38,630 bases of DNA from an uncultured Clostridia bacterium (lineage in GTDB: Bacteria; Bacillota; Clostridia; Christensenellales; Borkfalkiaceae). Below, piece by piece: positions 16,097-23,231 of the stretch. The position numbers were made by a program, and so were the translations under genes. The DNA is taken from the NCBI GenBank assembly GCA_944362555.1, contig CALVTL010000016.1, positions 1 to 38,630 on the forward strand. The letters run 5' to 3'. The first letter of the stretch is position 1. Every line of letters starts with the position of its first letter. The notes under the pieces were generated by a model. It had not been told where the DNA came from. It saw nothing but the letters and a program-made list of their open reading frames with translations, and did not search any database.

Positions 16097-17788
16097 TTAC
16101 TCCCCGCGCCGCTCCATGCCGCAGGGATAGGCGGAGAGCGCCTGCGCGCTCCCGCGCCGCACCGCGTCGTAAAAGCGGTATCCGCCCGAAAAATTGTAGC
16201 ACTCGTACCCGTTCTGCGCGAGGATGCGGCAGGCGAGGTAGCTCCTGAGCCCGCTCTGGCACATCACATAGACGGGCTTCCCCCGCTCCACCTCCGCAAG
16301 GCGGCTGCGCAGTTCGTCGAGAGGGAGATTGTCAAACCCCTCCGCGTGTCCGCGCGCATACTCGCGCGGGGTGCGCGCGTCGAGCAGCGTCACGCTGCCG
16401 TCGCGCGGGAGGGCATCCATATCCTCGACGTGGAACTGTTTCACCTTGCCCGTGACGAGATTTTCAATGAGATACCCCGCCATGTTGACGGGATCTTTCG
16501 CCGACGAAAAGGGCGGCGCATACGCGAGGTCGAGGTCTGTCAGCGCAGGCGCAGGCAGACCCGCGCGGATGGCGGTGGCGAGCACGTCGATGCGCTTATC
16601 CACCCCCTCGCCGCCCACGATCTGCGCGCCGAGCAGGCGGAGGGTGTCCTTTTTGTAGAGCACCTTCATCGTCATCACCTGCGCGCCCGGGTAGTAAGAT
16701 GCGTGGCTGTTGGGGGAGAGCACCACCTTTTCATAGGCGATGCCCTGCGCGCGGGCAGTCTTTTCGTTGATGCCCGTGGCGGCGGCAGTCAGGGAGAACA
16801 CGCGCACGACGGAGGAACCCTGCGAGCCGCGGTATTCGCTCTCTATCCCGCAGATGTTGTCCGCCGCGATGCGCCCCTGTTTGTTGGCGGGGCCCGCGAG
16901 CGCGATGAGCGTCTTTTCGTTCGTGACGAACTGCCGCACTTCGACGGCGTCCCCCACCGCGTAAATGTCGGGGTCGGAGGTGCGCATCCGCGCGTCCACC
17001 GCAATGCTCCCCTTTACGCCGAGCGCAAGCCCCGCCTCACGGGCGAGCTCGCTCTCGGGCGCAACGCCCACGGCGATGACGGCAAAGTCCGCCTCATAAC
17101 GTCCCTTGTCCGTGACGACGCAAAAGGGCTGCGTCTCCACCCGCTCGAAGCTCTCGCCGAGGCGAAGTTCCACCCCGCAGCGGAGCAGTTCGGCGTGCAG
17201 GAAGGCAGCCATGTCCTTATCGAGCGGGGTGAGCACCTGCTCTCCGCGCTGGACGAGGGTGACGCGCACCCCCTTGCGCATGAGGTTTTCGGCGACTTCC
17301 AGCCCGATGAACCCGCCGCCCACGACGACGGCGCGGCGGGGCGCGCGTTCCTCCACAAAGCGATGGATGGCGAAGGTGTCCTCCACCGTGCGCAGCGTAA
17401 AGACGCGCCCGTCCTCCGTGTGCGCGCCGCGCGGCACGACCGCCTTCGCGCCCGGGGAGAGGAGGAGCTTGTCGTATTTTTCCGTATACGTCTGCCCCGT
17501 TTTGAGATCTTTGACGAGCACTTCCCTGCGCCCGCGGTCAATGGAGAGCGCCTCGTGCAGAACACGCACGTCCACGCGGTAGCGCGCGAAAAAGGAGGCG
17601 GGCGTCTGCAGCGTGAGCTCGCTCTCCTCCTCGATCTCCCCGCCGATGAAGTACGGCAGCCCGCAGTTGGCGTAGGAGACATATCCCGTGCGTTCGAGCA
17701 TGACGATCTCGGCGCGCTCGTCCAGCCGACGGATGCGCGCCGCAGCCGTGGCGCCGCCCGCCACGCCGCCGATGATGACAACTTTCAT
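16097..17788 (-). CDS. CoA-disulfide reductase with C-terminal rhodanese domain
   Basis: Protein of 563 aa. The FAD/NAD(P)H-binding part begins VVIIGGVAGGATAAARIRRL; SYANCGLPY places the single redox Cys at C42, the position used by CoA-disulfide reductases. A second dinucleotide-binding loop follows (VVVGGGFIGLEVAENL). The last about 100 residues are a rhodanese domain with loop CQSGLRS (C510). Fusions of this kind (CoADR-Rhd, NADH-dependent persulfide reductases) reduce CoA disulfide or CoA persulfide and take part in thiol balance and sulfur transfer. The start at 17788 follows AAGGAA by seven bases. It lies 38 bp downstream of the FBPase gene and is probably cotranscribed with it. Confidence 0.93.
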   Translation of the reverse strand: MKVVIIGGVAGGATAAARIRRLDERAEIVMLERTGYVSYANCGLPYFIGGEIEEESELTLQTPASFFARYRVDVRVLHEALSIDRGRREVLVKDLKTGQTYTEKYDKLLLSPGAKAVVPRGAHTEDGRVFTLRTVEDTFAIHRFVEERAPRRAVVVGGGFIGLEVAENLMRKGVRVTLVQRGEQVLTPLDKDMAAFLHAELLRCGVELRLGESFERVETQPFCVVTDKGRYEADFAVIAVGVAPESELAREAGLALGVKGSIAVDARMRTSDPDIYAVGDAVEVRQFVTNEKTLIALAGPANKQGRIAADNICGIESEYRGSQGSSVVRVFSLTAAATGINEKTARAQGIAYEKVVLSPNSHASYYPGAQVMTMKVLYKKDTLRLLGAQIVGGEGVDKRIDVLATAIRAGLPAPALTDLDLAYAPPFSSAKDPVNMAGYLIENLVTGKVKQFHVEDMDALPRDGSVTLLDARTPREYARGHAEGFDNLPLDELRSRLAEVERGKPVYVMCQSGLRSYLACRILAQNGYECYNFSGGYRFYDAVRRGSAQALSAYPCGMERRGE

Positions 17789-17826
17789 GGAATTTTCCTT
17801 ATTAAATTATTATATAGATCGCAGCG

Positions 17827-19788
17827 TCACAGCCGCATATTCTTCTCGCGAATGGTGCCCAGACGATACGCCTCCAAAAGGTCGGTGAGCTCGGAGATGG
17901 TCTCCTGCATCCGCTTGCCCTCGTCGGTGTCGCGGATGGAGAGGCGGTAGTTGGTCTTTTGCACCACTTCGGTAACGGAGTGGATGTCGCTCTCGCTGCG
18001 GATGGCGTCCTCCGCCGAGCGGAAGGGCTCGTAGGCGACGAGGCGCATCCCGTACGAATTGCCGATGAGCGTATAGCCCGCGATGCCCGTCTCCCGCTGA
18101 TAGGGACGGGACATCCCCCCGTCGATCATCAGCAGCCTGCCGCCGCACTTGATGGGCGTCTCGCCGCTCTTCAGGTGCACGGGCATGTGCCCGTTGATGA
18201 TGTGCGAGGCGGGCGAGGCGGGATCGAGCCCGAATTCCGCCATGATGCGCGAGATGACTTTGTCGTTGTTGAGATAGCTGTAATAGGAGTTCTTCGCCTC
18301 GAAGTAACAGCTCTGATCTTTGACAAAGTAGCGCTCGAAGGTAGTCATGCGCTCCTTGCCGTAGAGCGGGGAATTTTCGTTCGCCCACAAGAACCACATG
18401 GTGTCCTGCCCGAACTGCTTCTCCTCGCCGTCGGGAAGGTAATACCCCTTCCGCGCCCAGCTCTCCAGCTCCTCAAAGAGCGCCCTTCCCGAATAGTACT
18501 TGTCCCCCACGCGCACCTTTTTGAACGACCCGTCCTCCTCCAGCGGAACGCAGCCGTGGTACAAAAGATTGCCGTTGCACACGCGGTACATACTCCCGCG
18601 CGTGAAGAGATAGGCGACGTGACGGCGCAGCTTTTCGCTGTTGACGAAGGCGTAGCGCAGCTTCTCCATCACGAGCTTTTCCCCCGCCGAGAGCGCGTAC
18701 GGGTCTTTGGGATCGATGGTCGGGAAGGAGGTATCCTCGAGCGGGTACGCCTTTCCGTCGATGGTGACGGTGCCCTTTTCGCGGTCGATCTTGTCGAGCA
18801 GGCGCCTGCCCTCCATGTTGTATTCGGGGTGGCGCGCGATGAGCTGCCCCTCGAGCTTGAACAAAATGATGGTGATCGCCTTGTGGATCTTGCGGTCCAT
18901 GTCGGGGTCGTACGGTTCATAACTCTGCGACCCGTTGATGGCAAAACAGGTACATGGATCCCCCGCGTAGGTATCGAGGGCAAACTTGGCGAGCGGCAGA
19001 AGGTTGATGCCGTACCCGTTCTCGATGGTGGAGAAGTTCCCGTACTTCGCCGAAATGCGCACGACGGAGGCGATGCACGCAAGGCTGCCGCTCGCCGCAC
19101 CCATCCAGCAGATGTCGTGGTTCCCCCATTGGAAATCCACGTTGTCAAACCCCAGCAGCGTATCGAGGATGATGTGCGCGCCGGGACCGCGGTCGAAGAG
19201 GTCGCCCAAAATGTGGATGCGGTCGACGGCGAGCCGCTGGATGAGATTGCAGAAGGCGATGACGAAGTGGCGCGCCCGCTTGGTAGAGATGATGGCGGAG
19301 ATGATGCCGTTGTAGTACGCCTCCTTGTCCTCCACCTCCTCCTTCTCGCCGAGCAACTCCTCGATGACATAGGCGTAGTCGTGCGGGAGCTCCTTGCGCA
19401 CGCGCGCGCTCGTATACTTGGAGGCGATGCGGCGGTTGACACGCACCAGGCGGTAGATGGTCGTCTTGTACCAGTCGTCGAGGTCCTCCTCCGTCGCCTC
19501 GATCTGGGCGAGCTTCTCCGAAGGATAGTAGATGAGCGTCGCCAACGACTTCTTCTCCTTCATGGAGAGCGACCCCTTGAACTCCTCCTCGATTTTCTTG
19601 CGGATAGAACCCGAGCCGTTCTTTAAGATGTGCAAAAAGGGCTCGTATTCGCCGTGGATGTCCGTGATGAAGTGCTCCGTCCCCTTGGGAAGGTTGAGCA
19701 CGGAGGAGAGGTTGATGATCTCCGTCGCCGCCTCCGCCGCCGTCGGAAACTGAACGGAGAGCCGTTCGAGATATTTTTGTTCCTGCAT
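17827..19788 (-). CDS. fbp: Fructose-1,6-bisphosphatase, class III
   Basis: Protein of 653 aa, the usual size of the Bacillus-type class III enzyme. It hydrolyses fructose-1,6-bisphosphate in gluconeogenesis. The metallophosphatase core is visible: ITDIHGEYEPF (D43, H45), LGDLFDRGPG, GNHDICWMG, and INGHMPVHLKSGE with MIDGGMS near the C-terminus. Start chosen at 19788 because AGGGGA is six bases upstream; the ATG at 19794 would leave no spacing. A promoter with a perfect -10 lies about 55 bases upstream. It heads a two-gene unit with the CoA-disulfide reductase. Confidence 0.96.
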   Translation of the reverse strand: MQEQKYLERLSVQFPTAAEAATEIINLSSVLNLPKGTEHFITDIHGEYEPFLHILKNGSGSIRKKIEEEFKGSLSMKEKKSLATLIYYPSEKLAQIEATEEDLDDWYKTTIYRLVRVNRRIASKYTSARVRKELPHDYAYVIEELLGEKEEVEDKEAYYNGIISAIISTKRARHFVIAFCNLIQRLAVDRIHILGDLFDRGPGAHIILDTLLGFDNVDFQWGNHDICWMGAASGSLACIASVVRISAKYGNFSTIENGYGINLLPLAKFALDTYAGDPCTCFAINGSQSYEPYDPDMDRKIHKAITIILFKLEGQLIARHPEYNMEGRRLLDKIDREKGTVTIDGKAYPLEDTSFPTIDPKDPYALSAGEKLVMEKLRYAFVNSEKLRRHVAYLFTRGSMYRVCNGNLLYHGCVPLEEDGSFKKVRVGDKYYSGRALFEELESWARKGYYLPDGEEKQFGQDTMWFLWANENSPLYGKERMTTFERYFVKDQSCYFEAKNSYYSYLNNDKVISRIMAEFGLDPASPASHIINGHMPVHLKSGETPIKCGGRLLMIDGGMSRPYQRETGIAGYTLIGNSYGMRLVAYEPFRSAEDAIRSESDIHSVTEVVQKTNYRLSIRDTDEGKRMQETISELTDLLEAYRLGTIREKNMRL

Positions 19789-19822
19789 ATTCATTCCCCT
19801 TGCGTTCCGCACGCCCGCTGCG

Positions 19823-19836
19823 GCGGAATATTCCGC
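19823..19836 (-). promoter_or_regulatory. Perfect 14-bp palindrome at the fbp transcription start
   Basis: GCGGAATATTCCGC lies five bases downstream of the -10 box, covering the expected start of transcription. A dyad there is a good position for a repressor operator. No known binding site is recognised. Confidence 0.5.
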
Positions 19837-19841
19837 TATCC

Positions 19842-19870
19842 ATTATAACGCAAAAACGGACGGATTGCAA
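19842..19870 (-). promoter_or_regulatory. Promoter of fbp
   Basis: On the minus strand TTGCAA (19865-19870), 17-base spacer, TATAAT (19842-19847). The -10 is perfect; the -35 matches at four of six. Confidence 0.75.
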
Positions 19871-20091
19871 TACCCGTCCGAAAAAATACCCGCATTTTTT
19901 GCATTTTGAGGAAATTCCCGCCAACGCGCTTCCTTCTTGCCCCCGCCCCTCGCCACTTGCAGGGAGTTCCCTCCACTTCACTGCGTTCCGTGTTCGGGAT
20001 GACATAAGGGAAGCCCCCTCCCTCTTTTCCCTCTTGCCTCCCCTGTGCAAGGGGGTGAGCCGCGCATAACGCGCGACCCCTCCCATACAAA

Positions 20092-20126
20092 CGTCCCGCA
20101 AAGGCACGATGTGCCTTTGCGGGACG
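20092..20126. terminator. Perfect 16-bp hairpin
   Basis: CGTCCCGCAAAGGCAC (20092-20107), loop GAT, and its exact complement (20111-20126). On the minus strand TTTGTAT follows, so it could end a transcript arriving from spo0A. On the plus strand an AAAGGAG and an ATG follow. Direction and role are uncertain. Confidence 0.45.
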
Positions 20127-20139
20127 AAATACAAAGGAG

Positions 20140-20439
20140 ATGAGTATGTACCGATTTTTCCGTCACGTTGCCAAAAATAGGCAACCATTCCAATGCAGCG
20201 CGCTCCGCTGCGTTCCAAAAACAACACTTCAATGCCGCGTTTCGGCTATCACGCCATGCCGTCACAGTCCTGCAACGTCACCACCCCGCAGCAGCTTTTC
20301 AGCAATCAAGCCACACCGCCGCAGTTCGTCAATCACACGCCGCCACGTTCCGTCAACCATGCCGCGCCACACAGTCCTGCACCTTCGCCGACCCGCAGCA
20401 GCATTTCAGCAATCGCACTCTGCCGCGTTCCGTCTATGA
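20140..20439 (+). CDS. Doubtful small reading frame, 99 aa
   Basis: An ATG at 20140 is preceded by AAAGGAG close upstream. The translation (MSMYRFFRHVAKNRQPF...) becomes a low-complexity Ser/Arg/His/Pro-rich sequence that follows the degenerate DNA repeats beneath it. No family is recognised. It is recorded because of the ribosome binding site; a repeat artefact is at least as likely. Confidence 0.2.
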   Translation: MSMYRFFRHVAKNRQPFQCSALRCVPKTTLQCRVSAITPCRHSPATSPPRSSFSAIKPHRRSSSITRRHVPSTMPRHTVLHLRRPAAAFQQSHSAAFRL

Positions 20440-20490
20440 TACTATGCCGCCGCGGAAGTCACCCCGCAGCAGCCCTTTCTTTCAAAAAGG

Positions 20491-21243
20491 TCAGACCATG
20501 TTCTCTAAAATGAGCTTGTCCGCAACGAGGGCGATAAATTCGCTGTTCGTCGGTTTCTCCGTGCCGATGTACACCCGCGCGCCGAAGATGGCGTTCACCG
20601 CGTCCACCCGTCCCCTGTTCCATGCCACTTCGATGGCGTGGCGGATGGCGCGCTCCACCTTGCTCGCCGTCGTCCCGTACTTCTCCCCGATGACGGGATA
20701 CAGCCCCTTCGTCACATTCCCCATCACCCGCTGATCGGCGACCGCCATCTTGATCCCCTCCCGCAGGTAGGTATACCCCTTGATGTTGGGCGGGATGCCG
20801 ATGGAGATGAAAATGTTGCTGATGCGCTCGTCCAGCGAGCCCGCCCTGCGCCGTTCCAGCCGCTCCCGCGCGGGAACGCCCTCCTCCGACCACAGCTCGG
20901 CGGCACGCTCCTCCACCACCTGCGCCGAAACGGGCTTCATGAGGTAGTACCGCGCGCCCAACGCGATGGCGCGCCCGATGATCTTGTCATCCGCAAAGTT
21001 CCCGAGCACGATAAAATCCGCCTTCACGCCCTCCTTCCGCGCACGCTCCATCACCGTAAACCCGTCCACGCCCGTCAGCAGGAGACTGACGACGACAAGG
21101 TCGGGCGCGCCCTTTTCCAGGAGCGCGAGCCCCTCGGTGCCGTCCCCGCTCACCCCGCACACGACGTGCCCCGCCTGCGAGAAGCAGTCGGAGAGCTCGG
21201 CGGCAAACGCCTCGTTGCTCTCCAGGATCAAAACTCTTTTCAT
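20491..21243 (-). CDS. spo0A: Spo0A-family response regulator with degenerate receiver domain
   Basis: Protein of 250 aa; start at 21243 after GGAGGT. The C-terminal DNA-binding domain (about 140-250) is strongly conserved with Spo0A: GYTYLREGIKM, TASKVERAIRHAIEVAWNRG, KPTNSEFIALVADKL. The receiver (1-120) keeps the fold and the Lys of MKP (K103), but the phosphoacceptor segment reads DLVVVSLLLTGVDG, with S53 where Spo0A has the phosphorylated Asp. The acidic pocket is ES (8-9) rather than DD, and the conserved Thr is G81. It should not be activated by an ordinary phosphorelay. Whether this is the only Spo0A of the organism or a paralogue cannot be told here. Mobile repeat D ends 37 bases upstream of the start codon. 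Confidence 0.92.
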   Translation of the reverse strand: MKRVLILESNEAFAAELSDCFSQAGHVVCGVSGDGTEGLALLEKGAPDLVVVSLLLTGVDGFTVMERARKEGVKADFIVLGNFADDKIIGRAIALGARYYLMKPVSAQVVEERAAELWSEEGVPARERLERRRAGSLDERISNIFISIGIPPNIKGYTYLREGIKMAVADQRVMGNVTKGLYPVIGEKYGTTASKVERAIRHAIEVAWNRGRVDAVNAIFGARVYIGTEKPTNSEFIALVADKLILENMV

Positions 21244-21280
21244 GATCGACCTCCGTTAAAAGACATTGTACAGGGATTTA

Positions 21281-21557
21281 TACTGTAAGGAAAGGATACG
21301 AACCCGATCAAAAGCGTCCATTTTGCGGTGATCCATTGTTGAAAGGCTTGCCCGTGCCACACGGCACGCGCTGCGCCTTTCGCCTCGCCTGACCGCAAAA
21401 TTAACTGCTTTTGATTGCTTTGCACTTTTTGCGGCAAGATTTTGGGATGATTTGCCGCGAAGAGGATGCAGCAATACCCAAGTATTGCAAAGACGATGAA
21501 CGGCAAGGCGCCCAAAAGATGCCGCAAAAAGCGTGTTCGTATTTTTCCCTTACAGTA
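21281..21557 (-). mobile_element. MITE-like repeat, copy D, in the spo0A upstream region (277 bp)
   Basis: Bounded by TACTGTAAGG and CCTTACAGTA, with TA on both outer sides (21279-21280 and 21558-21559), consistent with a TA target duplication. It has the same length as copy C and the same orientation as B and C. It separates the spo0A coding region from a -35 box and an array of 0A-box-like sites. Confidence 0.88.
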
Positions 21558-21582
21558 TACAACATAAAATGCGATTTGTAAA
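21554..21582 (-). promoter_or_regulatory. Candidate spo0A promoter spanning the edge of repeat D
   Basis: On the minus strand TTTACA (21577-21582), 17-base spacer, TATACT (21554-21559); both hexamers match consensus at five of six. The -10 is made of the flanking TA plus TACT from the repeat end. Transcription would start inside the repeat, placing the whole element in a leader of about 300 bases. Confidence 0.65.
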
Positions 21583-21620
21583 GTCATTTTTGTACATATT
21601 CCAAGATTTTATTTACGAAC

Positions 21621-21659
21621 TTTGTCTAATTTTGTACATATTTGTCGAACTTTGTCGAA
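21621..21659 (+). promoter_or_regulatory. Phased 0A-box array upstream of spo0A
   Basis: TTTGTCTAA (21621), TTTGTACAT (21631), TTTGTCGAA (21641) and TTTGTCGAA (21651) start exactly 10 bases apart. The core TGTCGAA is the known Spo0A recognition sequence. They lie about 40-80 bases upstream of the candidate -35, so they are probably sites of spo0A autoregulation. Confidence 0.7.
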
Positions 21660-21718
21660 ACCCTCTTTTTCGCCCCGTTCACCCTTCTTGCTTACTATAA
21701 AAATCCCTCTTGACGCAC

Positions 21719-21750
21719 GCAGCGGGGGCTTTTCCCAAAGCCCCCGCTGC
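21719..21750. terminator. Perfect 14-bp hairpin between the unknown membrane gene and spo0A control region
   Basis: GCAGCGGGGGCTTT (21719-21732), loop TCCC, AAAGCCCCCGCTGC (21737-21750). It stands 47 bases past the stop of the minus-strand gene at 21797. No clean T-run follows on either strand, so termination is likely but not certain. Confidence 0.55.
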
Positions 21751-21796
21751 GCTTAAAATCCTGCCCGCACGCGCGCCGTTTATAGATCACGACGTA

Positions 21797-22150
21797 CTAC
21801 GATGATATAAGAACAAAAACCAACAAAACGATAAGTAAAATATTACTTATTACCGCAAAAACTCTGCTGATGATGTAGAATGTCTTATACCCCTTCCTTG
21901 TCTCCATACTCATTTCGTCATAATAAGCTGACCAGGTTAATATTTTATTCCCAAATCTCATAAAAAGATGATAAATTGTTTTGGGAAAAAGTGTTCCAAT
22001 CAAGCTTATTAAAAATAAAAATGAAGCAAGACAGAAAATAAAAATAAATTCAGTGTTGTAATTCCCCCTTGCAAAAACAAAAGAAATTGCACTTAATGTG
22101 CCAAAAATTATAAGTGATGCCGACGTAAATACAATATTTTTTAGTTTCAT
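21797..22150 (-). CDS. Small membrane protein of unknown function
   Basis: Protein of 117 aa with three hydrophobic segments (about 4-27, 36-56 and 93-115) and a short polar loop (YYDEMSMETRKGYKTF) between the second and third. No family is recognised. The DNA is much richer in A+T than all neighbouring genes, with many Ile, Phe, Asn and Lys codons ending in A or T, which suggests recent acquisition. No strong Shine-Dalgarno precedes the ATG at 22150. It lies 46 bp downstream of the 114-aa gene and may be cotranscribed with it. Confidence 0.7.
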   Translation of the reverse strand: MKLKNIVFTSASLIIFGTLSAISFVFARGNYNTEFIFIFCLASFLFLISLIGTLFPKTIYHLFMRFGNKILTWSAYYDEMSMETRKGYKTFYIISRVFAVISNILLIVLLVFVLISS

Positions 22151-22196
22151 GATAGCCCGCACCCGCCCGTTGCAAACGAACAGAGCAAAAGAGCGC

Positions 22197-22541
22197 TCAG
22201 GCGAGGCGGAAGGTGAGGGTCGCCTTATTTCCCTCGGTGTCGGCGTCGTCGGTGAAGCGGATGAGATCGCCCTCTGCGACGCACGCCTTGGGAAACTTGG
22301 GCACATTGACCTCGGCGCCCGTTTCCGTGCAGGTATACGTCCCTTTGAGGTCCGCGCCGATCCCGCCGCCCTGCGCGGTGAGCGTGCCGTCCTCGCAAAA
22401 GCACAGTGTGACATCCTTCCAGATCTCCTGCGCCATCATGACGAAGAACGTCAGCATCTGCTTTGACTTCTCGCTTGCATCGGGCGCTAAAACTGGCTCG
22501 ACCGACTCAAACACAAATTTCTTTCCTGTAAGCTGCATCAT
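22197..22541 (-). CDS. Unknown 114-aa protein
   Basis: No signal peptide or membrane segment. The first half is probably helical (SEKSKQMLTFFVMMAQEIWKDV) and the second half strand-rich with Gly/Thr turns (GTLTAQGGGIGADLKGTYTC, ending KATLTFRLA), which looks like a small beta-barrel or lipocalin-like fold. I do not recognise a family. Two adjacent ATGs (22541 and 22538) follow GGGGGAAGGA; the first is used. A promoter with a perfect -35 lies just upstream. Codon use is GC-rich like the rest of the window, unlike the gene after it. Confidence 0.75.
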   Translation of the reverse strand: MMQLTGKKFVFESVEPVLAPDASEKSKQMLTFFVMMAQEIWKDVTLCFCEDGTLTAQGGGIGADLKGTYTCTETGAEVNVPKFPKACVAEGDLIRFTDDADTEGNKATLTFRLA

Positions 22542-22573
22542 TCCTTCCCCCTTTCGGCAAAATTGTCAAATAT

Positions 22574-22602
22574 ATAGTACCATACTTCCCGCTTATTGTC
22601 AA
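22574..22602 (-). promoter_or_regulatory. Promoter of the 114-aa gene
   Basis: On the minus strand TTGACA (22597-22602), 17-base spacer, TACTAT (22574-22579). The ATG follows 32 bases later. Confidence 0.65.
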
Positions 22603-22822
22603 TACCGACGGGAAAATTCGGGAAAAACGCGCCTGTTATTTAGAATAATATCGAAATATCGAACAAAAAATCAACATTTTGAATTTAGAAAAATATCGAA
22701 AAGCACGCGTGTGAACGGGCGCGCCGCCAAAGAAGAACGGGAAAAGGGTCATGCCGTGCGCACTTTTCGCTCTCAGACAACGCAGGACGGTTTTTTCTGA
22801 TCCCGATCGATCCCCCCTTTAT

Positions 22823-22843
22823 CCCTCCTTTACACAAGGGGGG
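22823..22843. repeat. Short dispersed palindrome (CCCTCCTT-TACAC-AAGGGGGG)
   Basis: One of four related palindromes of the form CCCTCCCTTGCACAGGGAGGG; the others are at 20037-20056, 23470-23490 and 23575-23595. All are in non-coding DNA, resembling REP-type repeats. Confidence 0.6.
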
Positions 22844-22867
22844 CAAGAAATAAGAAGGCTCACTTGC

Positions 22868-22906
22868 AAAATCCCACAAAAATGCGCAGCATTTTTGTGG
22901 GATTTT
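22868..22906. terminator. Perfect 18-bp hairpin
   Basis: AAAATCCCACAAAAATGC (22868-22885), loop GCA, and its exact complement (22889-22906) ending in TTTT. It has terminator shape on both strands. No gene ends immediately before it, so its role is unclear. Confidence 0.5.
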
Positions 22907-22953
22907 CACAGGGAATACAGAGAATGAAATGATAGGGCACTCCCATGTCGATC

Positions 22954-23042
22954 CTGCTCATCGGCAATGCCTCTCTTATACCCTCTGACAAACCGCGGGT
23001 TTTATCATACAAAAAAAGAGTCCCCTTTTTTCGGGACATGAA
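22954..23042. repeat. 88-bp direct repeat, copy 1
   Basis: Runs from CTGCTCATCGGCAATGCC to GGGACATGAA and matches copy 2 at 23633-23720 with only a few differences. In this copy the CCCGCGG-ACAAA-CCGCGGG hairpin is broken to CCCTCTG. Confidence 0.8.
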
Positions 23043-23231
23043 TTTTCGGAACATGAATAAATATCCACCGGTGGTTTTTCATTTTACTTCGCCTGCGGCT
23101 CGTGCCGCCATAGGCGGGGCGGGCTGTAAGCCCTCATATTATCGGCAGCGCGCAAGTCGCGCCTGTGACGACCTGGCAGTCACGCATTTGTTACTTGTTA
23201 CCCGTAAACGGGTCCTCATGCCTTCCCCCTC

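Larger units (their letters stand above)
19871..20490. other. Gene-poor region between spo0A and fbp, rich in repeats
   Basis: About 620 bp with no convincing gene. It holds a copy of the CCTCCCCTGTGCAAGGGG palindrome (20037-20056), a perfect 16-bp-stem hairpin (20092-20126), a weak plus-strand reading frame (20140-20439), and degenerate repeats such as CGCAGCAGC(A)TTTTCAGCAATC near 20287 and 20393. The spo0A transcript enters from the right. Confidence 0.6.

Noticed and set aside
16067-17950. Plus-strand frame of 627 aa opposite the CoA-disulfide reductase
   Set aside because: No motif and fully antisense to a clearly identified enzyme; it also begins in the terminator hairpins.
17959-19626. 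Plus-strand frame of 555 aa opposite fbp
   Set aside because: Antisense shadow with no family signal.
22640-22700. TATCGAA motifs in the AT-rich stretch as further 0A boxes
   Set aside because: They read AATATCGAA rather than TTTGTCGAA, with no regular spacing and no Spo0A-type promoter beside them.
22860-23054. Minus-strand frame MFRKFMSRKKGTLFLYDKTRGLSEG...
   Set aside because: Part of the 88-bp direct repeat; the same peptide is read from the second copy, and no protein family or ribosome binding site supports it.
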